From Methylomonas montana (GTDB taxonomy: Bacteria > Pseudomonadota > Gammaproteobacteria > Methylococcales > Methylomonadaceae): a stretch of 64,000 nt of DNA. The notes beneath the pieces are model-generated. The model was not told where the DNA came from, searched no databases, and worked only from the letters and a program-made list of their open reading frames with translations. Position numbers and translations under genes: made by a program. Of the stretch, positions 43,208-52,513 are shown one piece after another; positions within the stretch are counted from its first letter, which is position 1; every line of letters starts with the position of its first letter. The stretch spans positions 2,294,001 through 2,358,000 of the forward strand of contig NZ_CP129884.1 of NCBI RefSeq assembly GCF_030490285.1, in the 5' to 3' direction.

Positions 43208-43809
43208 GTCTATTAACCTCAGAATCATTTGAAAAAAATGGGGCGATAGTCATTAATACAAGAGACCTATCCACCCATGCTCAGACCGCAGCCGGCCCAG
43301 TCTGCAATCCATTGGATTGCGTAATGTCGCGTCGGACAGAATATCCAAATCGAGTGGCGACTCGCTTGCAGCTAATGACGAATTTGCCATCAGCTGCAAG
43401 ATCGATTAATAAAAAAATTTTCGATGGATACCGGCCAATGCCCGTGAAACAGGGTTTCACGAGATGGCAGAAGCCCAAAAACGTCCTAGAGGATATTGTG
43501 AAGCGTAATTTTGGAAGGTCGTCTTCGAAATCGCGATAATTAGTGCGATTTCGATAATTGGCGAAAAATCATTTGCCAACCCGACAGTGATTAAGCATAT
43601 AAAAAATTTACTCGGCTTTGATTAGCTGACCCAGAGTTGTGGAAGTAATTTGGCGATGGGACACGTTTTTTACAGGATAGTAAATTCGATGATCTAACGG
43701 TTAGGGTAAAAATATTTGTAACCCACAAGTTTTGTTATTTTTTAATTGGGCTATTCGTTTCTTTGGGTTTATTCTACATGCCAATTTGCTGACTAGACTG
43801 CTCGATCAA
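43208..43809. promoter_or_regulatory. Palindrome-rich control region of island 2 module
   Basis: The left ~430 bp is the inverted counterpart of the 27485-28001 region, including TCGAAATCGC arms at 43525-43534 and 43545-43554 with the same 10-bp loop, and a slightly imperfect CTTGCAGCT/AGCTGCAAG pair at 43365-43400. The rest, up to the CARF-like activator, is AT-rich with no gene seen. It separates divergent genes and should hold promoters for both. Confidence 0.55.
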
Positions 43810-45327
43810 ATGAATACAAACATTCTGTTGTCTTGGCTGGGCATTACCGATCTCAATGCAGCCGGCTTGTTGTTAGACTCGTCTCAAACCCCAATAGGTG
43901 ATGGACCTATATCGGGTGCCCTAAAAAATCTATCATTCGACGAACTCCACTTGCTACACGACCAAGATCCTCAGCAAGTCCATGCTTATGTTGACTGGTT
44001 AAGTCAGCACAGCGGCATCAAGGTTTTTACCATCCCGTGTGCTCTGCGCTCTCCAATCGATTTCGGCGACATCCATCAAGCGGTTGATGGCTATCTGCAA
44101 AAGCTGACTACTGAAAACCCTAGTCTGGAGATCAGCATTCACTTGTCGCCCGGTACGCCGTCGATGACAGCGGTATCTATTCTGCTGGGTAAAACCAAGT
44201 ACAACACGCGCTTCGTTCAATCGACTAAGGAGAAAGGCGGCGAGTTCGTTACCATTCCATTCGACATATCCGCCGAGTTCGTCCCTCAAATCGTTAAACG
44301 TGCCGATAAGAAGCTCAGTCAGCTAGCATTGGATCAAGCGCCAACATCGGCAGCGTTTTCCGACATCATTACCCAAAATCCGGACTTTCAGCGCGTCATT
44401 CGTAAAGCCGAAAAAATCGCGCTACGCGATGTACCTGCGCTGATCATGGGCGAGTCCGGTACTGGCAAGGAACTCTTCGCCAAAGCCATTCATAACGCCT
44501 CTCAACGGCAAGGCAAGCCATTTATCACCGTCAACTGTGGTGCTATTCCCAAAGATTTGATTGATTCAGAGTTGTTTGGCCACATCAAAGGCGCGTTTAC
44601 CGGCGCGGTGACCAACAAAATCGGCTATTTCGAAGCTGCCGATAGTGGCACCTTATTTTTGGATGAGTTTGGCGAGTTGCCGGAAGACGCTCAAGTGAGA
44701 TTGCTGCGCGTCCTACAATCCGGTGAAATCAGCAAAGTTGGCGACAGCAATTCAAAAATAGTCGACGTGCGAGTCATCGCCGCCACCAATCGCGATCTCG
44801 CGCGACACATTGCCGAGGGGCGTTTTCGCGAAGACCTATTTTATCGGGTCGCCATTGGCGTATTGACATTGCCCCCATTGCGAGAACGCAGTGGTGATCT
44901 CGCGTTGTTGATGGATCATTTAATGACTGCGATCAATCGTGAAGCATCCAATCAACCGGGTTATGTAGATAAGAAAATTTCTGTAAAAGCAAAAAATATT
45001 ATTCTGAATCACACTTGGCCGGGTAATATACGAGAATTACACGGCACGTTACTCCGAGCTTCAATATGGGCGGAATCAGATACCATTACCGAGTTCGATA
45101 TTCAGGAAGCCATGATTAGCCGACCAGCCAGCGGCAATAAAAGCGATCTGCCCGAAATCGGCTCAGGCCTTGATATTCAAGGCTTGCTGGACGACATCAA
45201 ACGCAAATACATTACCAAGGCATTGGCTCAAGTAGCCGGTAATAAAAAGAAAGCCACGGCACTGCTAGGATTGCCGAACTACCAAACGCTCAGCAATTGG
45301 ATGGACAAGCTGGGCATAGAAGAATAA
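43810..45327 (+). CDS. CARF-like sigma-54-dependent transcriptional activator (RtcR-like)
   Basis: This 505-residue activator starts at ATG 43810; the frame is open further upstream but the domain begins right at this Met (NILLSWLGITD). Residues 1-160 resemble a CARF-type Rossmann sensor, with HLSPGTPSM (111-119) matching the nucleotide-ligand loop of that family. Residues ~185-420 form the AAA+ domain with GESGTGKE (214-221), the sigma-54 contact loop GAFTGA (261-266), and LDEFGEL as Walker B. A Fis-type helix-turn-helix ends the protein (NKKKATALLGLPNYQTLSNWMDKL). RtcR is the closest known type. A sigma-54 promoter directly follows, so it probably switches on hsdR in response to a ligand, perhaps an RNA end or cyclic oligonucleotide. 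Confidence 0.85.
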   Translation: MNTNILLSWLGITDLNAAGLLLDSSQTPIGDGPISGALKNLSFDELHLLHDQDPQQVHAYVDWLSQHSGIKVFTIPCALRSPIDFGDIHQAVDGYLQKLTTENPSLEISIHLSPGTPSMTAVSILLGKTKYNTRFVQSTKEKGGEFVTIPFDISAEFVPQIVKRADKKLSQLALDQAPTSAAFSDIITQNPDFQRVIRKAEKIALRDVPALIMGESGTGKELFAKAIHNASQRQGKPFITVNCGAIPKDLIDSELFGHIKGAFTGAVTNKIGYFEAADSGTLFLDEFGELPEDAQVRLLRVLQSGEISKVGDSNSKIVDVRVIAATNRDLARHIAEGRFREDLFYRVAIGVLTLPPLRERSGDLALLMDHLMTAINREASNQPGYVDKKISVKAKNIILNHTWPGNIRELHGTLLRASIWAESDTITEFDIQEAMISRPASGNKSDLPEIGSGLDIQGLLDDIKRKYITKALAQVAGNKKKATALLGLPNYQTLSNWMDKLGIEE

Positions 45328-45328
45328 T

Positions 45329-45344
45329 TGGCACGCTCTTCGCT
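45329..45344 (+). promoter_or_regulatory. Sigma-54 promoter upstream of hsdR
   Basis: TGGCACG (45329-45335), four bases, then TCGCT (45340-45344) matches the -24/-12 consensus TGGCACG-N4-TTGCW at 11 of 12 positions, with GG and GC exactly 10 bp apart. It lies two bases past the activator stop. The predicted start of transcription is near 45355, immediately before the first hsdR ATG. Confidence 0.75.
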
Positions 45345-45355
45345 TTAGAAGGGCT

Positions 45356-48300
45356 ATGGACAGAATCGACATCATGCAATCACAAAACTTCGAATTCCTG
45401 AGAGGCACCTGGCCGGAATTGGCCAGCTTGGCGGGTTTTGCCGAGCATTATGCCTATCTGGACCCGCAAAGCGCCCTGACCAAGTTGCGCAATTTTGCCG
45501 AACGCTCCGTGACCATCGTTTATTCCCAGCTTGGACTGCCGCGCCCGCCGCAAGCTGCGTTCATGGAACAATTGACCAATGCCAGTTTCGAAGCGGTCAC
45601 CCCTAAAGTCATCATCGACAAACTCCACGCTCTGCGTATCCACGGCAATAAAGCTGCGCATGGTGACAAAGTCACTGAGCAATCAGCGTTATGGTTACTT
45701 AAAGAATCATTCGATATTGGCCGCTGGTTATGGGCAACCTATGCCAATGGCGATATTCAAAGTCTTGCCGTTTACCAGCAGCCCCTCCCCGCGCAATCGG
45801 ATAAAGCCGAATACAAAAAAGAGCGCAAAACCCTGCTGGAGCAATACGCCAAGCAAGAAGCCCGCATGCAAGCCATGTTGGCAGAGCTGGAAGCCGAGCG
45901 GGAAAAGAATGCGCAACTGCAAAAAACCGCTGCCGAGTTGGAACAGCTTCAACAGCAAGCCACCGTCAAAGGTCAGCAAGCTGCGCATGACCTTCATTTC
46001 GACGAAGCAACTACGCGCAAATACTTAATCGATCTGCAACTCGCCCAAGTCGGCTGGTCGGTCGATCAAACCGATCAAGTTACGCTGGAAGAAAAAGTCC
46101 TACACCAACCGACCACGACCGGCGAAGGCTATGCCGATTATGTGCTGTGGGATAACAACGGCAAACCGCTCGCCGTCGTTGAAGCCAAGAAAACAGCCGT
46201 TGATGCTGAAACAGGCCGCCATCAAGCCAAACACTATGCCGACGGCCTGGAAAAGATGCACGGCCAGCGCCCCATCATCTTTTATACCAATGGCCACGAC
46301 ATCTGGATTTGGGACGATCATCCAGACCAAAACTACCCACCGCGTCGCTTATACGGCTTCTATTCCAAATCCAGCTTGCAGTACCAGGTTCGCCAGCGCA
46401 GCGAACGCAAGCCGTTTAATACCGTTTCACCTAAACCTGAAATTCTCGGCGAGCGTCTTTATCAGCACGAAGCACTGAAACGCATTACCGAACGCTTTGA
46501 GACCAAACAGCGCAAAGCCTTGGCTGTTCAAGCTACCGGCACCGGCAAAACTCGGCTGTCCATCGCCTTGACCGATGTTTGCATGAAAGCCGGTTGGGTT
46601 AAGCGGGTTTTATTCGTGTGCGATCGCCGCGAACTGCGGAAGCAAGCCAAAAATGCCTATAGCGAGTTTCTGACTGCGCCGATCACTGTCCTAACCAGCA
46701 AAAGTGTGCAAGACACCCACAACCGCATTTTCGTCGCCACCTATCCAGCGATGATAAAAGTGTTCGACCGCTTCGATCCCGGCTTTTTCGATTTGATCAT
46801 CGCCGACGAATCTCACCGCAGCATCTACAACATATACGGTGACATGTTTCGCTATTTCGATGCGTTGCAAGTGGGCTTGACTGCTACGCCGGTAGAAATG
46901 ATCAGCCGCTCAACTTGTCAGCTGTTCGGTTGTGATTTCAAACAGCCAACCAGCAGCTACACGCTAGAAACCGCGATCGAAGAAAAATATTTAGTGCCGT
47001 ATCAAGTGGTCAAACACACCACCAAGTTTTTACGCGATGGCATTAAAGGCAAAGCCTTGAGCGCGGACGAGATTGCCCAACTGGAAGAACAAGGCATAGA
47101 CCCCAACAGCCTGGACTTCGATGCGGCAGAAATCGACAAAGCCATCTATAACAAGGACACCAACCGCAAAATCCTGCAAAACCTGATGGAAAATGGCCTA
47201 AGACTAGCCGATGGCCAAACCTTGGGTAAAACCATAGTCTTCGCCCGCAACCATCAACATGCCAAATTACTGGAGAAACTGTTTGACGAGCTGTATCCGC
47301 AATACGGAGGCAAGTTTTGCCAAGTGATCGATAACTACGATCCGCGTGCGGAAGAGTTAATCGACGATTTTAAAGGTACTGGAACCAATGACCAGCTCAC
47401 CATCGCCATTTCAGTGGACATGCTCGATACCGGCATCGACGTGCCGGAAATCGTCAATCTGGTATTCGCCCGTCCCGTCAAATCCCCAGTCAAATTCTGG
47501 CAAATGGTTGGTCGTGGTACTCGCTTATGCCTTAACTTGTTCGGTTCCGGCAAGCATAAAACCCATTTCCTGATCTTCGATCACTGGGGTGTGGTCGAAT
47601 ACCACGGCATGAAGCAACGCGACGTGGTCATCACCCAGTCCAAGTCGTTGATGCAACGACTGTTTGAAGTTCGTTTGAGCTTGGCGCAAACCGCCTTGCA
47701 GCATGCTGAAACCGGTTTTTTCGACGAGGTGACCGATTGGCTGCATAAAGCCATCAACAGCCTGGACAACAAAACCATCGCCGTGCGCGACAAATGGAAA
47801 ATCAAGCAGCAACTCAGTCAAATCGATGTGCTGCAACAATTCAGCCCCAACACCGTCATCCTGCTGGAAACCGAAATCGCCCCGCTAATGCAATGGCTGG
47901 ACGTGCGCGGCCACAGCGATGCCTATCAATGGGACTTATTGCTTAGCCAGATTCAGCAGCAAAAAATCTTGCAATCTAATGCCTTCGCAGACTTGATCAG
48001 CGACGCCATCGAACAGCTCTGGCAATTGCAGATGAATCTAAACCAGGTTAAAGCCAAAGCCGAATGGATCAAACAATGCCGCGAACAACACTGGTGGCAG
48101 TCGGCCACGCTAGCCGACTTGGAACACGCTCGCGTCGAACTGCGCGGCATCATGCAGCACCGCAACAAACCCACCGGGCCAACCGTTGAGCCGCCCACCA
48201 TCGATATTACTGATGGCGACGAGATCAGGGAAAAACAAAGCACCTATTTAAACGCCGTCGATATGGCTGCTTATCGCGTTAAAATCGAACAAGCCTTAAA

Positions 48301-48751
48301 AGAGTTGTTCGAGCAAGACCCGGTACTCAGCAAAATTCGCAGCGGCGAAGCCGTCACCGAAACCGAACTCAACCAACTCAACGCTTTGATTCACACCAGC
48401 CATCCCGATGTCGATTTGCATGTCTTGAAAAGCTTTTACGACACGGCAGCACCAATGGAGCAAATCCTGCGTTCCATCGTCGGTATGGACTCAGATAAGG
48501 TCAATCAACGATTTGCAGCCTTCATTCAACACTACCCCAGTCTCAACGCCCGGCAAGTGCAATTTTTAGGTTTGCTTAAACGCCAAATTGCCCAAAGTGG
48601 TGCCATAGAAATTAACAGCCTTTACGAAATGCCGTTTGCCGCCATTGGCGAGTTGGACCGCTTATTCACAAACGAAACCCAAATCGACGAATTGCTGTCA
48701 ATTGTGCGAAGCTTTGGCAAACAACCGATACCACCGACACACAGGAAATAA
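45356..48751 (+). CDS. hsdR: Type I restriction endonuclease subunit R
   Basis: This 1131-residue motor and nuclease subunit has an N-terminal DUF4145-like helical domain (about 15-130), a coiled coil (150-215) rich in Glu and Ala, the HSDR nuclease core GYADYVLWDNNGKPLAVVEAKK near 258-280, and a superfamily 2 helicase: QATGTGKTRLS near 400, IADESHRS near 483, GLTATPVEM, and QMVGRGTRLC near 720. It fits the EcoEI-like class. ATG 45356 would leave almost no leader if the sigma-54 promoter is used; ATG 45374 is an alternative. A toxin-antitoxin pair separates it from hsdM. Confidence 0.92.
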   Translation: MDRIDIMQSQNFEFLRGTWPELASLAGFAEHYAYLDPQSALTKLRNFAERSVTIVYSQLGLPRPPQAAFMEQLTNASFEAVTPKVIIDKLHALRIHGNKAAHGDKVTEQSALWLLKESFDIGRWLWATYANGDIQSLAVYQQPLPAQSDKAEYKKERKTLLEQYAKQEARMQAMLAELEAEREKNAQLQKTAAELEQLQQQATVKGQQAAHDLHFDEATTRKYLIDLQLAQVGWSVDQTDQVTLEEKVLHQPTTTGEGYADYVLWDNNGKPLAVVEAKKTAVDAETGRHQAKHYADGLEKMHGQRPIIFYTNGHDIWIWDDHPDQNYPPRRLYGFYSKSSLQYQVRQRSERKPFNTVSPKPEILGERLYQHEALKRITERFETKQRKALAVQATGTGKTRLSIALTDVCMKAGWVKRVLFVCDRRELRKQAKNAYSEFLTAPITVLTSKSVQDTHNRIFVATYPAMIKVFDRFDPGFFDLIIADESHRSIYNIYGDMFRYFDALQVGLTATPVEMISRSTCQLFGCDFKQPTSSYTLETAIEEKYLVPYQVVKHTTKFLRDGIKGKALSADEIAQLEEQGIDPNSLDFDAAEIDKAIYNKDTNRKILQNLMENGLRLADGQTLGKTIVFARNHQHAKLLEKLFDELYPQYGGKFCQVIDNYDPRAEELIDDFKGTGTNDQLTIAISVDMLDTGIDVPEIVNLVFARPVKSPVKFWQMVGRGTRLCLNLFGSGKHKTHFLIFDHWGVVEYHGMKQRDVVITQSKSLMQRLFEVRLSLAQTALQHAETGFFDEVTDWLHKAINSLDNKTIAVRDKWKIKQQLSQIDVLQQFSPNTVILLETEIAPLMQWLDVRGHSDAYQWDLLLSQIQQQKILQSNAFADLISDAIEQLWQLQMNLNQVKAKAEWIKQCREQHWWQSATLADLEHARVELRGIMQHRNKPTGPTVEPPTIDITDGDEIREKQSTYLNAVDMAAYRVKIEQALKELFEQDPVLSKIRSGEAVTETELNQLNALIHTSHPDVDLHVLKSFYDTAAPMEQILRSIVGMDSDKVNQRFAAFIQHYPSLNARQVQFLGLLKRQIAQSGAIEINSLYEMPFAAIGELDRLFTNETQIDELLSIVRSFGKQPIPPTHRK

Positions 48752-48753
48752 CC

Positions 48754-49011
48754 ATGCAAATCATGATTAATGTCCCCGACAATTTACCGATGACCCGTGC
48801 CACCCAGCGCATCAAAGAGTTGGAACAAAGCTTGCGCGAAGAAGCCAGTTTTTTATCCGGTGTATTAGCCAAAAAATCCAAGCAAGACCGGCAAGCCGCC
48901 TTGCTGAAAATTGCCCATGACTGCGCCGCACTACCCACCTTAGACGAACGTAGCCCAGATGAAATTTTGGGATACAGCGACAGTCCCGAAGGCTTGTGGG
49001 GACAAGAATAA
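48754..49011 (+). CDS. Antitoxin of a VapBC-type pair inside the hsd locus
   Basis: This 85-residue protein starts two bases after the hsdR stop, with AGGA upstream. It has an N-terminal strand (QIMINVPDNLPM), a central helix (ATQRIKELEQSLREEASFLSGVL) and an acidic C-terminal tail (LDERSPDEILGYSDSPEGLW) typical of toxin-binding tails. Stop and toxin start overlap (TAATG). It should bind and silence the PIN toxin. Subfamily uncertain. Confidence 0.75.
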   Translation: MQIMINVPDNLPMTRATQRIKELEQSLREEASFLSGVLAKKSKQDRQAALLKIAHDCAALPTLDERSPDEILGYSDSPEGLWGQE

Positions 49012-49400
49012 TGGTGGTGGATTCATCGATATTGATCGCCATATTGCTCAATGAGACCGACGCAGATCAATACGCGCAAATATTGTTAGAGACAGATTCG
49101 CTTTATATCAGTGCTGTCAGCGTGGTTGAAGCCTCCATGGTCATCGAATATAAAAAAGGCAATGTCGGCGCAGACAAATTTGACGAGCTGCTCAAGCTAA
49201 TCGCTCCAGTCATCATTGCCTTCGATCAGGAACAGGCTCAATTGGCCCGAAATGCTTGGCGACAGTTCGGCAAGGGCCGCCATCCCGCCAAATTAAATTT
49301 TGGCGATTGCTGTAGTTACGCTGCCGCTCGATACACCGATCAACCCTTGCTGTTCAAGGGCAACGACTTTAACCAGACCGATATTCCATCGGTGCTTTAA
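49011..49400 (+). CDS. vapC: VapC-type PIN-domain toxin inside the hsd locus
   Basis: This 129-residue PIN ribonuclease has acidic residues D4 (VVDSSILIAILL), E40 (VVEASMVIE), D99 (LNFGDCCSYAAA) and D119 (FKGNDF). The ATG at 49011 shares its A with the antitoxin stop. The group with GRHPAKLNFGDC is common in rhizobial and gammaproteobacterial VapC. It is complete and not closely similar to the DISARM-linked toxin. hsdM starts 45 bp downstream. Confidence 0.9.
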   Translation: MVVDSSILIAILLNETDADQYAQILLETDSLYISAVSVVEASMVIEYKKGNVGADKFDELLKLIAPVIIAFDQEQAQLARNAWRQFGKGRHPAKLNFGDCCSYAAARYTDQPLLFKGNDFNQTDIPSVL

Positions 49401-49444
49401 TACACCGCTATTTCAGTTATCCCTATCAGACCATTTAAAACCTC

Positions 49445-51019
49445 ATGATCACCGGCGAACTCAAAAACAAAATCGACAAACTCTGGCTGGAATTTTGGCA
49501 AGGCGGTATCGCCAACCCCTTGACCGTTATCGAGCAAATCACCTTCCTGATGTTTGCCCGCCTGCTGGATATTAACGAAAGCCGTGACGAAAAACGCGCC
49601 GCCCGCACTGGACACAGTTTTACCCGGCGTTTTAAGGATAACGATCAACATCTGCGCTGGAGCCAGTTCAGTCATATCGAAGATGCCGAGCGCCTGATGA
49701 CTTTGGTGCGCGATGAAGTGTTCAAGCATTTTCGCGAACATACCAGCGACAGCCGCTTTGGCGATTACATGAAAGATGCCCGCATGGTCATCGACAAACC
49801 CAGCCTGTTGGTCAAAGCCATCGAAATGATCGACGCCTTGCCGCTGGATGCCGGCGATACCAAGGGTGACTTATACGAATACCTGCTTAGCAAACTCACC
49901 ACCGCTGGCATCAATGGCCAGTTCCGCACCCCGCGTCATGTCATCAAACTCATGGTATGGATGCTCGATCCGCAACCGGGTGAAGTGGTAGCCGATCCCG
50001 CCTGCGGCACCGCCGGATTTTTGGTGGCGGTGATGGAATATCTGCTGGAAATCTACAGCAGCCAACAGGGCGTGATGCAGGAAGAACTCATCGATGATCA
50101 GGGTAAAACCGTCAGCCAAACCATTTACACCGGCGATTTATTAACCCAGGAGCAATGGCAAACCATCAAAACCCGCATGTTTCATGGTTTTGATTTCGAC
50201 AGCACCATGTTGCGTATCGCCGCCATGAACCTGTACATGCACGGCGTTGACAATCCGGATATCCATTACCAGGACACCTTGGCGCAGAGTTTTGCCCAGC
50301 ACTTTCCTGAGCTTGAGCACAATGCCTTTGATGTGATCTTTGCCAATCCGCCCTTCAAAGGCAGTTTGGACGAAGACACCATCAACCCGCTCATTTTGCG
50401 GCTGGTCAAAACCAAAAAAACCGAATTGCTGTTTATTGCCCTGATTTTGCATATGCTGAAACCCGGTGGCCGCAGTGCCACCGTCGTCCCGCAAGGCGTG
50501 TTGTTCGGTTCGTCCAATGCTCACCAAGCCGTGCGGCAATTACTGATCGAACACAACCAGCTGGAAGCCGTCATCAACCTGCCCAGCGGCGTGTTCAAGC
50601 CTTATGCTGGTGTTGCCACCGCCATTTTGATCTTCGCCAAAGGCGGCGCCACCGATCACGTCTGGTTTTACGACGTGCGAGACGACGGCTACTCGCTGGA
50701 CGACAAACGCGACCCGCTGTATCAGGACGAGCAAGGCAATCCGCTGAGTTTTGCTGGCGACTTGCCCAAGGTGTTGGCTGCCTATCAAAACCGCGATAAG
50801 TCCAGCGCCGACACCGAAGCCAATGACAAAACCCAAGCTTGCTTCTGGGTCAGTAAAGCCGAGATTGCCGCCAATAAGTATGACTTGTCGGTCAATCGCT
50901 ACAAGGAAACCGTACATCAGGAAGAAGAATACGAAGACCCGAAAACGATATTGCAGCAGTGGATGGGATTGGTGGATGAGATTCAGGATGAGTTGAAGGA
51001 ATTGGAGGGAATGCTGTGA
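49445..51019 (+). CDS. hsdM: Type I restriction-modification methyltransferase subunit M
   Basis: This 524-residue N6-adenine methyltransferase has an N-terminal HsdM helical domain (LKNKIDKLWLEFWQGG...QITFLMFARLLD, 6-42), SAM motif I DPACGTAGF (184-192) and catalytic NPPF (301-304). It modifies host DNA in complex with HsdS and supplies DNA binding for restriction with HsdR. The stop overlaps the hsdS GTG (GTGA). The frame is intact, but its specificity partner is interrupted. Confidence 0.95.
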   Translation: MITGELKNKIDKLWLEFWQGGIANPLTVIEQITFLMFARLLDINESRDEKRAARTGHSFTRRFKDNDQHLRWSQFSHIEDAERLMTLVRDEVFKHFREHTSDSRFGDYMKDARMVIDKPSLLVKAIEMIDALPLDAGDTKGDLYEYLLSKLTTAGINGQFRTPRHVIKLMVWMLDPQPGEVVADPACGTAGFLVAVMEYLLEIYSSQQGVMQEELIDDQGKTVSQTIYTGDLLTQEQWQTIKTRMFHGFDFDSTMLRIAAMNLYMHGVDNPDIHYQDTLAQSFAQHFPELEHNAFDVIFANPPFKGSLDEDTINPLILRLVKTKKTELLFIALILHMLKPGGRSATVVPQGVLFGSSNAHQAVRQLLIEHNQLEAVINLPSGVFKPYAGVATAILIFAKGGATDHVWFYDVRDDGYSLDDKRDPLYQDEQGNPLSFAGDLPKVLAAYQNRDKSSADTEANDKTQACFWVSKAEIAANKYDLSVNRYKETVHQEEEYEDPKTILQQWMGLVDEIQDELKELEGML

Positions 51020-52491
51020 GTTGGCCTCTAGTCGCACTCAACGACGTTGCAGAAATAAACCCATCTTTGCCAAAGGGAATAGATGAAAGTCAGCAGGTTT
51101 CTTTTTTAGGAATGGCGTCTGTTTCCGAGCAAGGAACCATTCTGTCGCAAGAATCCAGAATATTGGCAGAAACGCGCAAAGGATTTACATATTTTGAGCG
51201 CGGCGATGTTTTATTAGCAAAGATTACCCCGTGTTTTGAAAATGGTAAGGCTGTTTTAGTCAATGACTTGCAGCACCCGATTGGATATGGGTCAACCGAA
51301 TTCCACGTTCTCAGAGCCAAAGATGATTGTCTTGATCCTAAGTATTTATTTTTCATGGTCTGGAATGATCGTTTTCGATTTTTGGGCGAAAAAGCAATGA
51401 AAGGAGCAGCCGGTCAAAAAAGGATTAGTACTGATTTTCTGAAGACTTTTAAGATTCCTCTCCCATCTCAACCCGAACAAAAACGCATCGCCGCGATACT
51501 CGACAAAGCCGACAGCCTGCGCCGTAAAAACCAGCAAGCCATCCAACTCGCCGACCAATTTCTCCGCGCGGTGTTTTTAGAAATGTTCGGCAATCCGGTG
51601 ACTAATCCGAAGGGGTGGGATGAATCGCTATTGTCCCAACTTTGTAACGGAAAGATGAACATCGGGGAGTCGCTATTTTTGCGAAAGCTTGTTTTGGGCA
51701 TCCCAGCCCAATCAAGCGGCAAAAATTACGCGACCGCTTATGCCTCCGGCGGCCCCGATTTGTCCGCGTCACCTCGTTCCGACCCAACAAGGGGTCGGAA
51801 CATCGGCTCTCGCATGACTTAACGCCATTTCGCGATGCCTTGCAGGTTTTCTCCGCTTCGCTGCGAAAACCTGCCCGGCGCTACGGCTATCGGGGACTAA
51901 AAATCTTCACTTCGCTCGCGCTCCGTTTCCAAGATTTTCAGCGATGGAATTTTTAAAAAAAATGAGGAATATGGAGAAGGAAAGCCTGTTGCTTGGGTTG
52001 GCGAGTTATTTGGAACACATGAAATAATATTTTCTGAGAAAACAAATAAAGTAACGCCGAGCGCAAAAGAGATTGACAAGTATGGAATGAATTACGGAGA
52101 TATTTTATTCTGTCGATCATCCTTGAAACTTGAAGGTATTGGATGGAGCAATGTTTATCTTGGGAAAGATAACGAAGCTCTGTTTGAGTGTCATGTGATT
52201 AGGATGCCCCCTAAGCTCGACTATATAAACCCCGTTTTTCTTAACTTTCAACTTCGACTTCCCGGAATTAGGCGGAGAGTTTTTGCTCAAGCCAAGACGG
52301 TAACTATGACAACAATTGACCAAGAAGGACTTGGAAAAGTTAAAGTTATTATTCCTAATAAAGAGCTGCAGGATAAATTTGAAAAAATTCACAGGAAGAC
52401 CATAGGTTTTGTAAAAAGATTTGACCAACAACATGAGGCGGATAATTTATTTAACGCCCTAAGTCAAAAAGCCTTTTCGGGCAAAATTTAA
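51016..52491 (+). pseudogene. hsdS: Type I specificity subunit HsdS, interrupted by the 282-bp element
   Basis: Residues 1-150 form target-recognition domain 1, followed by the conserved helical spacer (PLPSQPEQKRIAAILDKADSLRRKNQQAIQLADQFLRAVFLEMFG). The element enters after residue 215; reading on gives a stop at 51820. Omitting 51662-51943 joins NGKMN to NGIFKKNEEYGEGKP in frame and gives a normal ~397-residue HsdS with recognition domain 2 and second conserved helix. As it stands a truncated 268-residue product with only domain 1 would form; such half-subunits can sometimes dimerise. The start is GTG 51016, coupled to hsdM. Both recognition domains are AT-richer than the spacer. Confidence 0.88.
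51662..51943 (+). mobile_element. 282-bp structured insertion element, copy 2 (in hsdS)
   Basis: This is the same element as 42883-43164, in the same orientation relative to the window and the same length. The 10-bp stem reads GTTCCGACCC (51776-51785) and GGGTCGGAAC (51792-51801); compared with copy 1 a T-A pair became C-G, a compensatory change. Left end TCGGGGAGTCGC and right end TTTTCAGCG are shared. The two target sites (AATAA|TTTGTTT and GAACA|ATGGAAT) have little in common beyond A/T richness. Confidence 0.85.
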
Positions 52492-52513
52492 CACAATACC
52501 TAGAATAAAAGCC

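Noticed and set aside
43641..43656. Another GG-N10-GC match before the CARF-like activator (autoregulation)
   Set aside because: Both boxes are poor (TGGAAGT and TGGCG); with only the spacing kept, chance is likely.
52087..52491. Independent gene downstream of the element in hsdS
   Set aside because: It is the second recognition domain of hsdS; frame and similarity continue upstream to 51944, and there is no ribosome site at 52087.
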